A stretch of 64,000 nucleotides of DNA from Fallopia convolvulus (Eukaryota; Streptophyta; Magnoliopsida; Caryophyllales; Polygonaceae), in assembly GCA_964016875.1 (NCBI GenBank), contig OZ024726.1, forward strand, positions 50,456,825 through 50,520,824, read 5' to 3'. How positions within the stretch are numbered: position 1 is the first letter of the stretch; the number at the start of each line of letters is the position of its first letter. Positions 22,535-32,619 of the stretch are shown here, one piece after another. The position numbers and the translations under genes were made by a program. A model generated the notes under the pieces. It had not been told where the DNA came from. It saw nothing but the letters and a program-made list of their open reading frames with translations, and did not search any database.

Positions 22535-24458
22535 TTATTCAAAATTGTGCGCCCTCTTTGCTGAGCTAAGAGTGTTTGAGAGAAGCATTGCAATGGTCAT
22601 TGGGCCAACGCCTCCTGGAACCGGGGTAACAGCTGAAGCAACCTTAATCACTTCCTCGTAGCAAACATCCCCAACCAGCCTGTACCCACGAGAACTTTCT
22701 GGGTCCTGTAATGAACATCAAAATCAACGGATGGTTAAAATAAATTACAGCTTATGTGACAATGGGAAAGACATGTTCACTCACCTCAACAGGATTGATT
22801 CCAACATCAATGACAACAGCACCAGGTTTAATCGAGCTTCCCTTCACCATGTTTGCTTTTCCTGCAGCAGAGATGATGATGTCGGCTTGTCTAATGATAT
22901 CCTCAGCATTCTTGGTTCTTGAATGGACAATAGTAACTGTAGCGTCTTCCCTCTAGTACAATTAATGGAGAAACACAAGCAATGAAAAATGAATTGTGGA
23001 AAAGACGTTTCAGTTAAGAAGGAAGAAAGCAATAAGAACTGACTTGCAAAAGAAGAGCGGCAGGCATTCCAACAATGTTACTCCGCCCAATTACAACAGC
23101 CCTCTTTCCTTTAATTTCAATTCCATATCTATGCAAAAGCTCAATGCAACCTCTGGGTGTACATGGGACAAACATGGGTTCTCTTCCCCTCATTGCAAGG
23201 CGGCCAATGTTCAAAGGGTGAAACCCATCAACATCCTTTTCAATGCCAACAGCATTTAGAATCTTCTCCTCATCCATATGCTGCAGGAAAAATAAACCAA
23301 ATCGCGTATCTTGTAAGATAAAAATGAAGAACATTCTGCTCATCAAAGCATATTGACACAGAGAATAGCTCTCATAGAGTACATAAAGGAAAACTCCAAC
23401 AGTCGATAACAAATTAATAAAGAGGAACAAGTATGCATCAGAAAACAGGTTTGCAAATCACATCAGCTTATAACAATCAAATTCTTCATCTTTATTAAGC
23501 AAGCCCATAGCAATGGACATATAACATCATAAATCCAATTCATTTACGAATAAACTGATTTCAATATCAAAAGCATACCGAAGGAAGTGGCAACTGAACA
23601 AGGATGCCATGGACTGAAGGATCATCATTAAACTTGGCAATGGAATTAAGCACTTCTTCTTCAGAACAGTCTTCAGGTAAATGAACTTCATAAGAAATAA
23701 TTCCCACCGAGTCACAAGCTTTCTTCTTGTTTCGTACGTAAGTTGCGGAATCCTTCCTATCTCCAACAAGAATCACTGCCAAACCCGGAACAATACCAAC
23801 TGCCTCCTTCATCCTTGACACCTCTGCAGCTATTTCTTCCCTGATTGTTTGTGCCACTGACTTCCCATCAATTATTTTTGCAGAGTCCGTAGCCATAGCA
23901 GCTTCAAACACAAGTTCCCCATAGAAAAAGAAAATCAAAATAAGATCAAATGGACAAAGCAAATGTAACATATTTCCACTAACTCGGCAAAAATGAAGCA
24001 TACACGTCGATTTGAGTCATTTTCCTAATACCAAAAGACTAGACATGGAAGAATACCAAATCATAAAATTCAAATTATGTAAAGTGAAGTCGTCTTTGTC
24101 ATAAAACTCAAACTCTTTACAATCGTCAAAACTGAGAGCCTAGTGACCTAGGGACGAGTCATGGTAGCACGCCAACTGTTCGACGAAATTCCTAAACGAA
24201 ATGCAAGACCTTGAAACAGGAAGACTATGGAGATTTGGGAGTGAGAAAGTTACCTGAGACGATGGTTGGAAAGGAAGGGGAATTGGCGGAGACAGAAGCT
24301 GAGGAAGAAGGGAAAGCAGTGGTTCGGGAATTGAATGCTAAGGAAAAGCAAGGGCAAAACTGAAGGCTGTTTCCATGGCGGATTCCGAGTCGGGTCAGGG
24401 GGAGCAAACGAGCCGTCGTCGGGGATGAGCAATAGCCCGTGAAGATCATCGATACCAT
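22535..24458 (-). CDS. FOLD4: Bifunctional methylenetetrahydrofolate dehydrogenase/cyclohydrolase, plastid-targeted type
   Basis: Five exons on the minus strand: 24458-24254, 23901-23579, 23280-23044, 22952-22785 and 22705-22535. All are GT-AG, totalling 368 codons (367 residues). The enzyme converts 5,10-methylene-THF to 10-formyl-THF by an NADP-dependent dehydrogenase step and a cyclohydrolase step. Residues 1-70 are Ser/Thr-rich with few acids, as in plastid transit peptides, and start MVSMIFTGYCSS, similar to the Arabidopsis FOLD4 start as I remember it. The catalytic region has TYVRNKKKACD (Tyr and Lys of the active site). Signature 1 is PSVHGILVQLPLP, the NADP site is VVIGRSNIVGMP, and signature 2 is PGGVGPMTI near residues 341-349. 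No frame damage is seen. The symbol is by similarity of the leader and could be FOLD3. Convergent with the C2 gene. Confidence 0.92.
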
Positions 24459-24799
24459 TTTCCTTCCTCCACCCGAAATTGTTGGAGTCTTGCAGAAATT
24501 CTCGGGGCAATTTGCTATGCTACTTTCGCTCGGAATTAGATGCTTGTGTAGGTCGAGAAGAGAATTATGAAGGAGGAGCGGCGCGCACAACGGCAAACCC
24601 TCCCTCCGTTGGGCGTGCTCCCTTTCCTTTTTTTTTTCTTCGGAGAGAATTGAAGGAAATAGCCCAAATTTTTAAGATGGTTGCGGAAAATGATCACAAC
24701 TTTTAAAGGTGTGAAAAATAGCCTCAATTACGGATTAGGTGTGAAAATAATCACAACTTTTAACCTTCAGCCATTAAAAGACTTTTTCTCAGTAGGCTT

Positions 24800-25260
24800 T
24801 CTTGAAAAAATGCTTTGTTGGTTTGGACATGGTCCAAAGAAGGAGTGCCAATGTCCTAGTGAGAAGATGTGAAAGGCTGGTTTTCGAAGATGTTTGCAGA
24901 GATAGAGATAGGCTTAAAAAGAGAACGTAGGAACTTAAGAAGGGACAAAATTGGAGTTCTAGAAGTTTAGCTTTCTTGTTTGTGTGTGAGTTTTTCGGGT
25001 TATCTAGTTTCTTCTTTGCGCTTAGTGTACTAGACTACTAGTTGTTCGCCTATGTTTTTTGGAGGTCTTTTGGAAACATGCTCTCGTTCAAACATGTTGT
25101 GTTCGCCTATGGTTTTCGAGGACCTTGTCCCAACGGGACTATATTAGAATGTTTTTTATTGTTGTAATCTATCGTTCAAACATGTTCGCCCTTGCCCACG
25201 GTGGTGGTCGGATTCCGCCCGCTTATTTTCGAGTCCATACACATTTTTTATGGTTTGTAG
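24800..25260 (+). mobile_element. Degenerate RTE LINE 3' remnant
   Basis: The translation near 24815 gives LCWFGHGPKKE and then VRRCERLVFED-like residues across frames, resembling the RTE C-terminus (WFGH...RR) seen at 21.5 kb but more decayed. A non-coding region with no clear tail follows. The boundaries are approximate. Confidence 0.45.
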
Positions 25261-25600
25261 TTTAGAAATTCTGTGGTAAGAGCTGCTTATAATTTCAGAT
25301 CATACCTTGTAGGTTTCAATTTTGATTTTTCACTTTTCAAGGCAGTTGGATAATGAGCTGAACACCTCCCTTAGTAAACTTAGGTTGTGGGATTGGGATT
25401 TAAAAGACTCGACTTTAATTTGCTCATCACAAAACACGTAACAACTTACAAACACAACCCAAAGCTTTTCATATATATATTCATCATCTTACAATCATAG
25501 CAAAAAAAACCTGATTAATTTCCAAACACAAGAATATATAAAACGGACAAAAAAGCAAACACCGTAGTTGGATCATTTAAACAAGTTTTTGGTGTAGGTG

Positions 25601-28600
25601 TTAAAAGCTAAGGCAGCTGAAACACTTGGTCGGGGGCGCATGCCCAGTGGCACGGTATTTGGCGGCCGTCTCATCCGCCTGCAGAATTTCTTCACCGCGA
25701 CGAGCTTCAACCATGGCTCTCTTCTCCTCCGCTTGCATGTGAACCTCCGCCACCTTGTTCTTCATCTTCTCTCCGTATTCTGCTTTCTTTCTCTCCAAAT
25801 CTTCCTGTTATTTAATTTACAATCAATACTTAGTTGGTCAAGTGATAAAGTGACTCTAAGCTTCCAAGTGTTGATAGTGGCTGGTCCAACCGGACAAGTC
25901 ATAAGGTGACACCACAAAAGATTTTAACATGTATAATACCCCACTATCATCATTGACCAGTGAGGCTCCGCTACAGCGGAATCTGGGGGTCAAGATGGGC
26001 AAGGAAAAGAGGATACGCCAGATAGACCCAAGAAAAACTGAAATGCAGCTATTGTGACAAATTACAATGCCCCAGTTACACATCAAACATATATATAGAA
26101 TTATTTGATTACCTCCATTTCCTTGAGTTTAGCTTCGATATTAGCTTTCCTTGTGTTCTCCCACGCATCTAGGGCAGACAATTTCTTCTGTGCCCTGTTG
26201 ATTTAAGACCGACAGTTAATGTTGGTTCTAAGTAAGTTTGAAAGATTAGTTAGATTGTGAGATCATATAGCATAACAAAAGCTTACTTGTTTTCTGCTTT
26301 ACTTTTCTCGTTCTCTTCCCATGCCTTGATGAATGACAACCTCTTCTCTAATTCAACATTGCCTAGTGCAATATCTGCACAACAATATTTTATAAAGCCA
26401 TGTTATCTTGTTAAGTTGAAAAGGACCGTTTTTTTTTAACAATGAAAGTTAATGTTTCAAAGTAACCTGAAATCTGAAAGGCATTTGGAAAATAACAGAA
26501 ATGTCATGTAGGTTAAAGAAGTAACATGAACTTGGTATTTTTGTATGATAATGTGGCCTCCAATATTGACCCCATGGTGCCATATGACCATATATACAAA
26601 GTTATTGTGATATGCTTCTTCTTCTTTTGTTTAAACAAGGTTGATTTCATCTAAAACAGTTCTTGTTAAGCTCGATAGCAGATTAAGAGATTTGAAATTT
26701 TCAGTTACACTCACCTCTTTCATTAGAGGTCTTTGGTGCAAGTTCAGGAACTTCTGTCGAAGGAAAGAAGAAAGAAAAAAAATTTGATCAGCTAGTAGCT
26801 AGGAATATATACAAAGAGAGAAAATATATATTATCAAATATTAGACTAGTGAAATACACATGACATTGTTTTTTTTTTAATAAGAAAAGAATTCGATGTG
26901 TCGGATATCAAATTTGATAGATTGAGAGGCAGAAAAAAATGGACAACCGAACAAACCGATATGAGAAACAACACAAAAAATGAACATGTTAATATGCCTT
27001 AAATCTGTTGTTGACCGGTTCTCGTCAAGGGTTCGGGGGCGGAGCCCCCAACAACACCATGTGTCCAGGGGTTCGGGGGCAGCGCCCTACGACCGGTCAA
27101 CGAGTCGGGGATACAGGGGGCAACGCGCCTCTGGCGGGGTTGGGGCAGCGCCACCCCGCCAAAACGGTATGCTATGTTTTCTATTAACGGGCTTATCGTC
27201 GCTTAATCTGATTAGGGTTTCATGAGTCGTTATATATATTCATGAAACACCTTATTATTATAATCTATTCTGTTTAGCGTCCCTAATAAAGAATTTGGTT
27301 TCTCTACCCGTGAATGTAGGTAACAAACTATTACCGAACCATGTAAATCTCTGTCTTTTTTTCATTGTTTATCGTTCTCATGACAACAGAACAAAAATAA
27401 CACCACCCTAAAACAACAAACAAAAAGCGTGGATAAGTACAAATCCGATAAAGAAGATACACTAGGAGCAAACAGTGTGGATCGCCCCCCAAAAGCAAAG
27501 AGATTGACACTTTTCTTCTTAATTAGGAGATTTCTTCATTATTTGAATGGGAAAAGTAGTCTTAAACCAAATCAAGATCTTGTTTTAGTGGGACAAGTTC
27601 TTATTTCATAGGATACTTGTTATGAATATAACTATACCTTTCACTGCTTAGATGGACCACAGGCCCACAAAAAAGCTTCATTCTGAGAGGCCGGGGACAA
27701 GACCATAATTTTATTAATTTGGGCCCATGGATGAGAATTTGACAAGTAATGGAAGATTTTTTTTTTTTTTATTGTTTATAATACTACAATATATTGTTGG
27801 ATATTTTATAGTTTTATGAGCTATGATTAAATGCACAGCATTTTGTGGCTATGAATATTGGACATACTAAGGGAGTGAATTGTTGGCAAATGCCAATTAT
27901 TGCGCAAATGGAGAACACCATTATGAATGACAACCTAATTATGCACCAAAATTAGGTAGTATTATTGACCCCCCCTTTTTTTTTGAGAGGAAGCCTTTTT
28001 TATGTTTAGAAAGTAGAAACTGAAATTAACCGGATTATGGGGCAATTAGCCCGGGAGGGGGTGAAGTTGGGTAAAGTAACAAATATTCCGAGCCTACTAT
28101 TCATTCTGAAATTTAATCATATCTTATGAAAAGTAAAACGAAAAGTATGTAATGAGATATGCATGTGAGAGCTAGTTAGTAGACTAGTACTCCGTATATA
28201 TCGAGCTAAAATCCCAAATATGACGGTAATTTAGGACACGTATGAGCTCAGTAGGTATCAATTGGATTGTATAATTGAATAACATCCCTTTCATTAACTA
28301 GATAAGATTTTATAGTTTTGAGAAGAATAAAAACTTGCAAGATTTCAATGGTATAATTGTAAAGTGAATTTCTCGATCGATCGATATTGTAAAGATTCCA
28401 ATCCGTAGTATAAGCTCAATTGAGAAAGGGAATAAGAACATAGAGGAAGAAGATTCGGTTTCCCTAATAACAAGGCTATGATTATATACGACAGATAACA
28501 AAGATATACTCCTATGTGAAACTAGAAATTCAACCGAAAAGAAGATATGAAAGCAGAAATTAAGAGGGAATCAGATAATTAATGACGTACTTTGAGCAAC

Positions 28601-28720
28601 GACATCGGGTTTGGGGGAGTCGGCGGGTGGAGGAGTTGGGGCGGGGACAACGGCGAGGGCGCTGTCGGCGGCGGGGGGCGCCGGGGTGGAAGGGGTTTCT
28701 TCTTTCTTGTCCTCTCCCAT
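25601..28720 (-). CDS. Remorin (plasma-membrane nanodomain protein)
   Basis: Five exons on the minus strand: 28720-28591, 26753-26715, 26374-26287, 26194-26113 and 25804-25601. All are GT-AG, totalling 181 codons (180 residues). The N-terminal 65 residues are Pro/Ala-rich and disordered (start MGEDKKEETPSTPAPP), as in Remorin_N. The rest is a Remorin_C domain, a Lys/Glu-rich coiled coil (KRLSFIKAWEENEKSKAENK, then KKLSALDAWENTRKANIEAK). It ends at the Cys-bearing C-terminal anchor KCFSCLSF, where S-acylation and an amphipathic helix hold remorins to sterol-rich membrane domains. Length and exon pattern fit group-1-like remorins acting in cell-to-cell movement and immunity. Intron 1 (about 1.84 kb) holds a probable LTR, and intron 4 an RTE-tailed repeat. 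Confidence 0.94.
25943..26060 (-). mobile_element. Short RTE-tailed repeat (copy 3)
   Basis: The minus strand matches copies 1 and 2 (TTTTTCTTGGGTCTATC, TCTTGACCCCCCAGATTCCG, CTGTAGCGGAGCCTCACTGG), ending in TCAATGATGATAG. It lies in remorin intron 4 in the sense direction. Confidence 0.65.
26868..26985 (-). mobile_element. Probable L1 3' end, 5'-truncated
   Basis: A T run followed by AATAAGAAAAGAATTCGATG and GATTGAGAGG resembles the segment at 49180-49290. It also has the layout of the 3' end of the minus-strand L1 at 6691 (T run, then GATCCGAAAGAAGC). No coding remains. It lies inside remorin intron 1. Confidence 0.35.
27006..27388. mobile_element. Possible solo LTR in remorin intron 1
   Basis: Starts TGTTGTTGACC and ends ATGACAACA (TG...CA ends with short inverted termini). 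It has a GC-rich first part with repeated GGGTTCGGGGGC, a TATATATAT stretch and AATAAAG further in, the layout of an LTR with promoter and poly-A signal. No 5-bp target duplication could be matched (AAATC and GAACA), so this is tentative. Confidence 0.4.
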
Positions 28721-28983
28721 GTGAATTAATTCTCTGATTTAAGCCAGAAAGAAGAGATGAAATTAAATGGTGAAGGTGAAGTGGTGGACTCCCTCTGTCT
28801 TATAACCTTGTGAGTTGTGTCTTATAAAGACGTGTGTGTAAAAGGACAACAACGTGTATAGAGAGTGTACACCTTTTTCTTTTTTCTTTTTTTTTCCCTT
28901 TTGCTCTTTCTCTGTTGAAGCTTAGGAAAGTTAAAGCATGTAAGCTGTGATATTTACTCAGTAGTGACAAGTGAGCTGTGAGC

Positions 28984-29172
28984 ACCCCGTGCACATGACG
29001 CAGTGGTAAAAGGCGGATTGAAAAGAGTTTAGATGTTTTTTAACGGGATCGTAAGGTTTCGAGTTCGATTCCTGACCATAACATCACATATACCGCGATT
29101 TACCTCCTCCACGATGACTCAGTGCAGGGTGCGATAGGGACGCCCGGGGTGAGCGTAATCACCATTTAGACT
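28984..29172 (+). mobile_element. tRNA-derived SINE with target-site duplication
   Basis: 189 bp flanked by AGTGAG(C/T)TGTGAGC at 28970-28983 and 29173-29186 (13 of 14 match). It has an A-box-like GACGCAGTGGTAAAAGG and a B-box GAGTTCGATTCC about 40 bp later. A body with GCGATTTACCTCCTC and GACGCCCGGGGTGAGCG follows. It sits about 260 bp upstream of the remorin start. Confidence 0.85.
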
Positions 29173-29186
29173 AGTGAGTTGTGAGC

Positions 29187-31076
29187 GGTAACTTTTACCC
29201 AAAAAAAGTAAGGGAGCGGTAACTAGGGTCCGTTGATCGAAGTTCGGTGTTGTGATGGTTTCCCACACCCTCGCAAGAATACAAGAATGCGAGATCTATC
29301 GTAGTATTAGATCAGGATCAAATCACAGGGATTATTTCTGCTTTAGCTAATTCTAGAAACCAATTCTTAAGTCAAAATATATCGATTGTTGTATAGTTCT
29401 AACTATGAAAGCAAGCAAAACAAGTAAATTATGATAATGAAAAGTATATGAGAAAGCAAAGTTCCAAGGCAAGGAATCCCCACAACTTTGATCCACGGAG
29501 TTTGAATCTCACTTCTACCTAAACTGAGTTGGATATTTTGTTAGGAAGGTTATTGCCTAATGTCATAAATTAACTTTTCTCAAAATTTAACTTAATATAC
29601 CTTTATCAAATTAAGAACCCACTCTCGTGACGAAATAAAACAGATAGAAACCCTTTAAGCACTTAGAAATCTAGATGGTAAACCAAACTTGCCCCACTCT
29701 CGTGATGCATCAAACTTGACTCAAACATCTAGAATCTAGGACAATTAACCACATGAGAAACTAATCTCAAGTTCAATTCTAGTTTTTCCAAATAGATAAA
29801 ACCACCTCTCGATGTGTTCTCTCTATTTTGTTTACTCATTTAAACTACCACCTCTCGATGCGCAGCCTAAACAAGACTCTAACAAGTTTAAACCTATTAG
29901 AATATTAAGCCCCTATAATCAAATCATATTAGTTTCCAACTCAATTCAAGCAAAAGGTATTGATTTTAATCCGCTTCACATTATTAGGATCAACCAAACC
30001 CTAGAACTAAAGAGTTTAGCCTAGCATAATGAAATTCATAATCAAAACAATTAAATCAAACATGAAATATAAATAAGAACAATAATTGAAAGAGAAACTT
30101 ACTAGTAATTCAATTGCAAGAAAACAAAGTAGATCTAAGAGTGCAAATTCTCCCAATTGAAAGAGCGTAAAACTAAAAACTCTAGAAGTCTTCTCTCTCC
30201 TTCAAATTAGAATAATAATAATGCATAATAATGTCTCTAACTTGTCTTCCAAGAAGTTAAAAAAAGAAATAAATTAAAGATATCCAACCCTACAAACAAA
30301 CTCGAGCCCAAAACAAAGCCCAAAAATCCGTCACAAAGCAAAATAGGGGAGTCACGGTCGTGACTATTTTCTGTCACGACCATGAAAGCACTTCATAGCC
30401 CTTCACGGGTGGCTTCATGATCGTGAAAGCGCCCGTGACTCCTACACTTAGCCTCTAGAATCTCATTCGACCATGAAACTCCCTTCATGACCGTGAAACA
30501 TGCCCGTGACTCCTACACTTGGCTAGTTTCTTGCCCTTATAGCTTCTCATAGGTCTTCTAAACTTCTTTCCTTTGCTCCACAAGATCTACCATCATTCTC
30601 TTGATCTCAAATTCTTCTTTAAAGTCCAAAAACACCATCAAAACACCTATAAAAACAAAATACACTTATGTAGACTCCATATCTCAAATAATATGAAAAT
30701 CCCACAAAACCACTAGAAACTAACCCTAAAAAGAAAGAAAACTATATCTAAAATGCACATGCAAACCATGCAAATTAAGATGTTATCATTCGGTTAACCA
30801 GATTTTGTTTAGTTGCAATTACTAACCACAATTGACTCGTTAATTTCGGTCAACTGAATTTTTCGGTTCGGTTTTCTTTGTTAACCAATAATTATTTATG
30901 TAGTCTTAGATTATAATATTATACTTAAACAACAATAAATTGAGAACTTTATAAAAAAACATTATCGCTCAGTTAGAATTTCAAATTAAATACTAGTTTT
31001 ACATACATGTTATACCTTAAATTGTCTTTACAATATGTATATCTTTTAGATAGCCATTTTTAAGTGAAAATATTTA
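29187..31076. other. Non-coding repeat-like region
   Basis: No gene. About 29.25-30.79 kb has low coding potential with short repeated phrases (CCCACTCTCGTGA twice, CACCTCTCGATG twice, and near-copies of GCCCGTGACTCCTACACTT). Its style resembles 4.56-6.25 kb. It may be a non-coding part of a retroelement, but I cannot assign a family. 30.79-31.07 kb is AT-rich with nothing recognised. Confidence 0.4.
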
Positions 31077-31432
31077 GGCTCCGTTCGGCAACACTTATAT
31101 GGATGCTTATAATTACCCAGTTACTTATCTGGAAAAAATAAGCATCGTTTTACATGTTCGGCAAAATTTGCTTATTTGAAATAAGTTACTTATTTCCGAT
31201 ACTTATCTGCTAAAAAAATAATCAGCACCCCCAACCTTATTTCAAATAAGCTAACTTTTCTATCAAAATATAAGTAAGCGGGACCCACAAAAAAAATAAT
31301 TTAGTAATTTTACACCTCTTGCTTAAAGTATCCAATATCAGCATCCAAGATCAGTATCAACAACCATAAGTATCAGCATCAACATCAACATTAGTATCAA
31401 CACCGATAAGTACCGATTTACCGAATGAAGCC
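31077..31432. mobile_element. Tourist-like (PIF/Harbinger) MITE
   Basis: 356 bp flanked by TTA on both sides (31074-31076 and 31433-31435). The terminal inverted repeats start GGCTCCGTTCGGCAA at the left; the complement of the right end reads GGCTTCATTCGGTAA, with 12 of 15 matching. There is no coding capacity. A TTA target and a GGC...TTCGG terminus fit the Tourist group. Confidence 0.7.
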
Positions 31433-31767
31433 TTAAAAGAAGGCATAATTAAGTAATTATGATGGTAATAAAAATAAGACATTTTTTTGGTTGAAATAAA
31501 AATAAGACATATTATGTCGGTCTTTTTGGTTTTTGATTTTCGGTTATTTTTGGACAACCTTAGTGATAACAACATGCTTTTGTATTATTCATCTAGCTAA
31601 ATTGTTCAATTTCATTGGAAAAAAAAGCTAAGGCTATTTGTTTTTTTAGTGAATGGTTAAAGATAAATGTTATAACACTTATGTATAAAAAGAAAAATAT
31701 TTTTTTTATCAGAAAGAAGGAAAGTCGCTGCAACATTTTACGAAACAACTTAAAGAGCATTAGTATT

Positions 31768-32562
31768 TGTTATGTATTTATTAATCCCTATCTAATATCA
31801 AACACTAAAGTCTATTATTACATTAGCAAGCACTTAGACTAGGTAGAGAAATAAGGGACCACTTGGAGATTAGAGCTACAAGATGCCAAATGACACACTT
31901 GCACAAGCCATGGTGACTTGTGAACCCTTGGACAAGCATTGGGTAGGTCTTGGCTCAAGTTGATGTCGGTAATGTGTTGGTGTGCTCGATCATTTGTGCA
32001 ACTTGGGCTAAATGCATATTGGGTTTGTTATTGTTGGGCCGCTTGGTTACTTGAGATGAAGCCCAATCTTCTTCTCACGCCAGACCTAGGTCACCTAGCT
32101 CGAACGGCGATGTTTTGCTTCTGTTGAGGGAGGAGTATTTAAACTCAACCCAACCCTAGAAGCTCCTTGTCTTGCTCATTTTCTTCGCCGTTGTGGTTGA
32201 ATTTGGTGAGAGCTGTCCTAGGTTTCCTCCTAACGACTCCATCGCAATTTTGAGATCTTGAAATAGATTGACAAAGAGAACAAAAGAAAGGGAAAGTTAG
32301 AGCATGGGAAACTTGATTACCACGGTGATTGCGCTGCTAGTCTGGGGCTTCTTTGGGAGCTTCGTGGTTGTCCTTCCAAGGGACATCTCACCTCTTATCT
32401 TGCTTCTTTCTCCTTTTTTTGTTGTGCTTTGCTTTCTTCTCCGAGTTATTGTTGCTTGGAAAGCTAAGGTTGAAAATGAATCAAACCGAAGTTGAAATGT
32501 TTGAACTTTGAAAACTAATAATGGCCTTGAATTCTGTAACCAATATTTTGATAAATTTTGCA
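31768..32562 (+). repeat. Copia 5' LTR
   Basis: About 795 bp, similar to the split 3' LTR over its whole length. It includes AGCAAGCACTTAGACTAGGTA near the start and GAAGCTCCTTGTCTTGCT and CTTCTTTGGGAGCTT in the second half. A TATTTAAACTC element near 32138 is a plausible promoter. The end was placed at AAATTTTGCA, which is also present at 44935. Confidence 0.75.
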
Positions 32563-32619
32563 AGATAATGGTATTAAAAGGCATCTCATAGTCCTTGGTA
32601 GGCTCCAACAAGGTGGGAC

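Noticed and set aside
28984..29172. Possible tRNA gene from A-box and B-box matches
   Set aside because: No cloverleaf can be formed with acceptor and anticodon stems. TSDs and the long 3' body identify a SINE.
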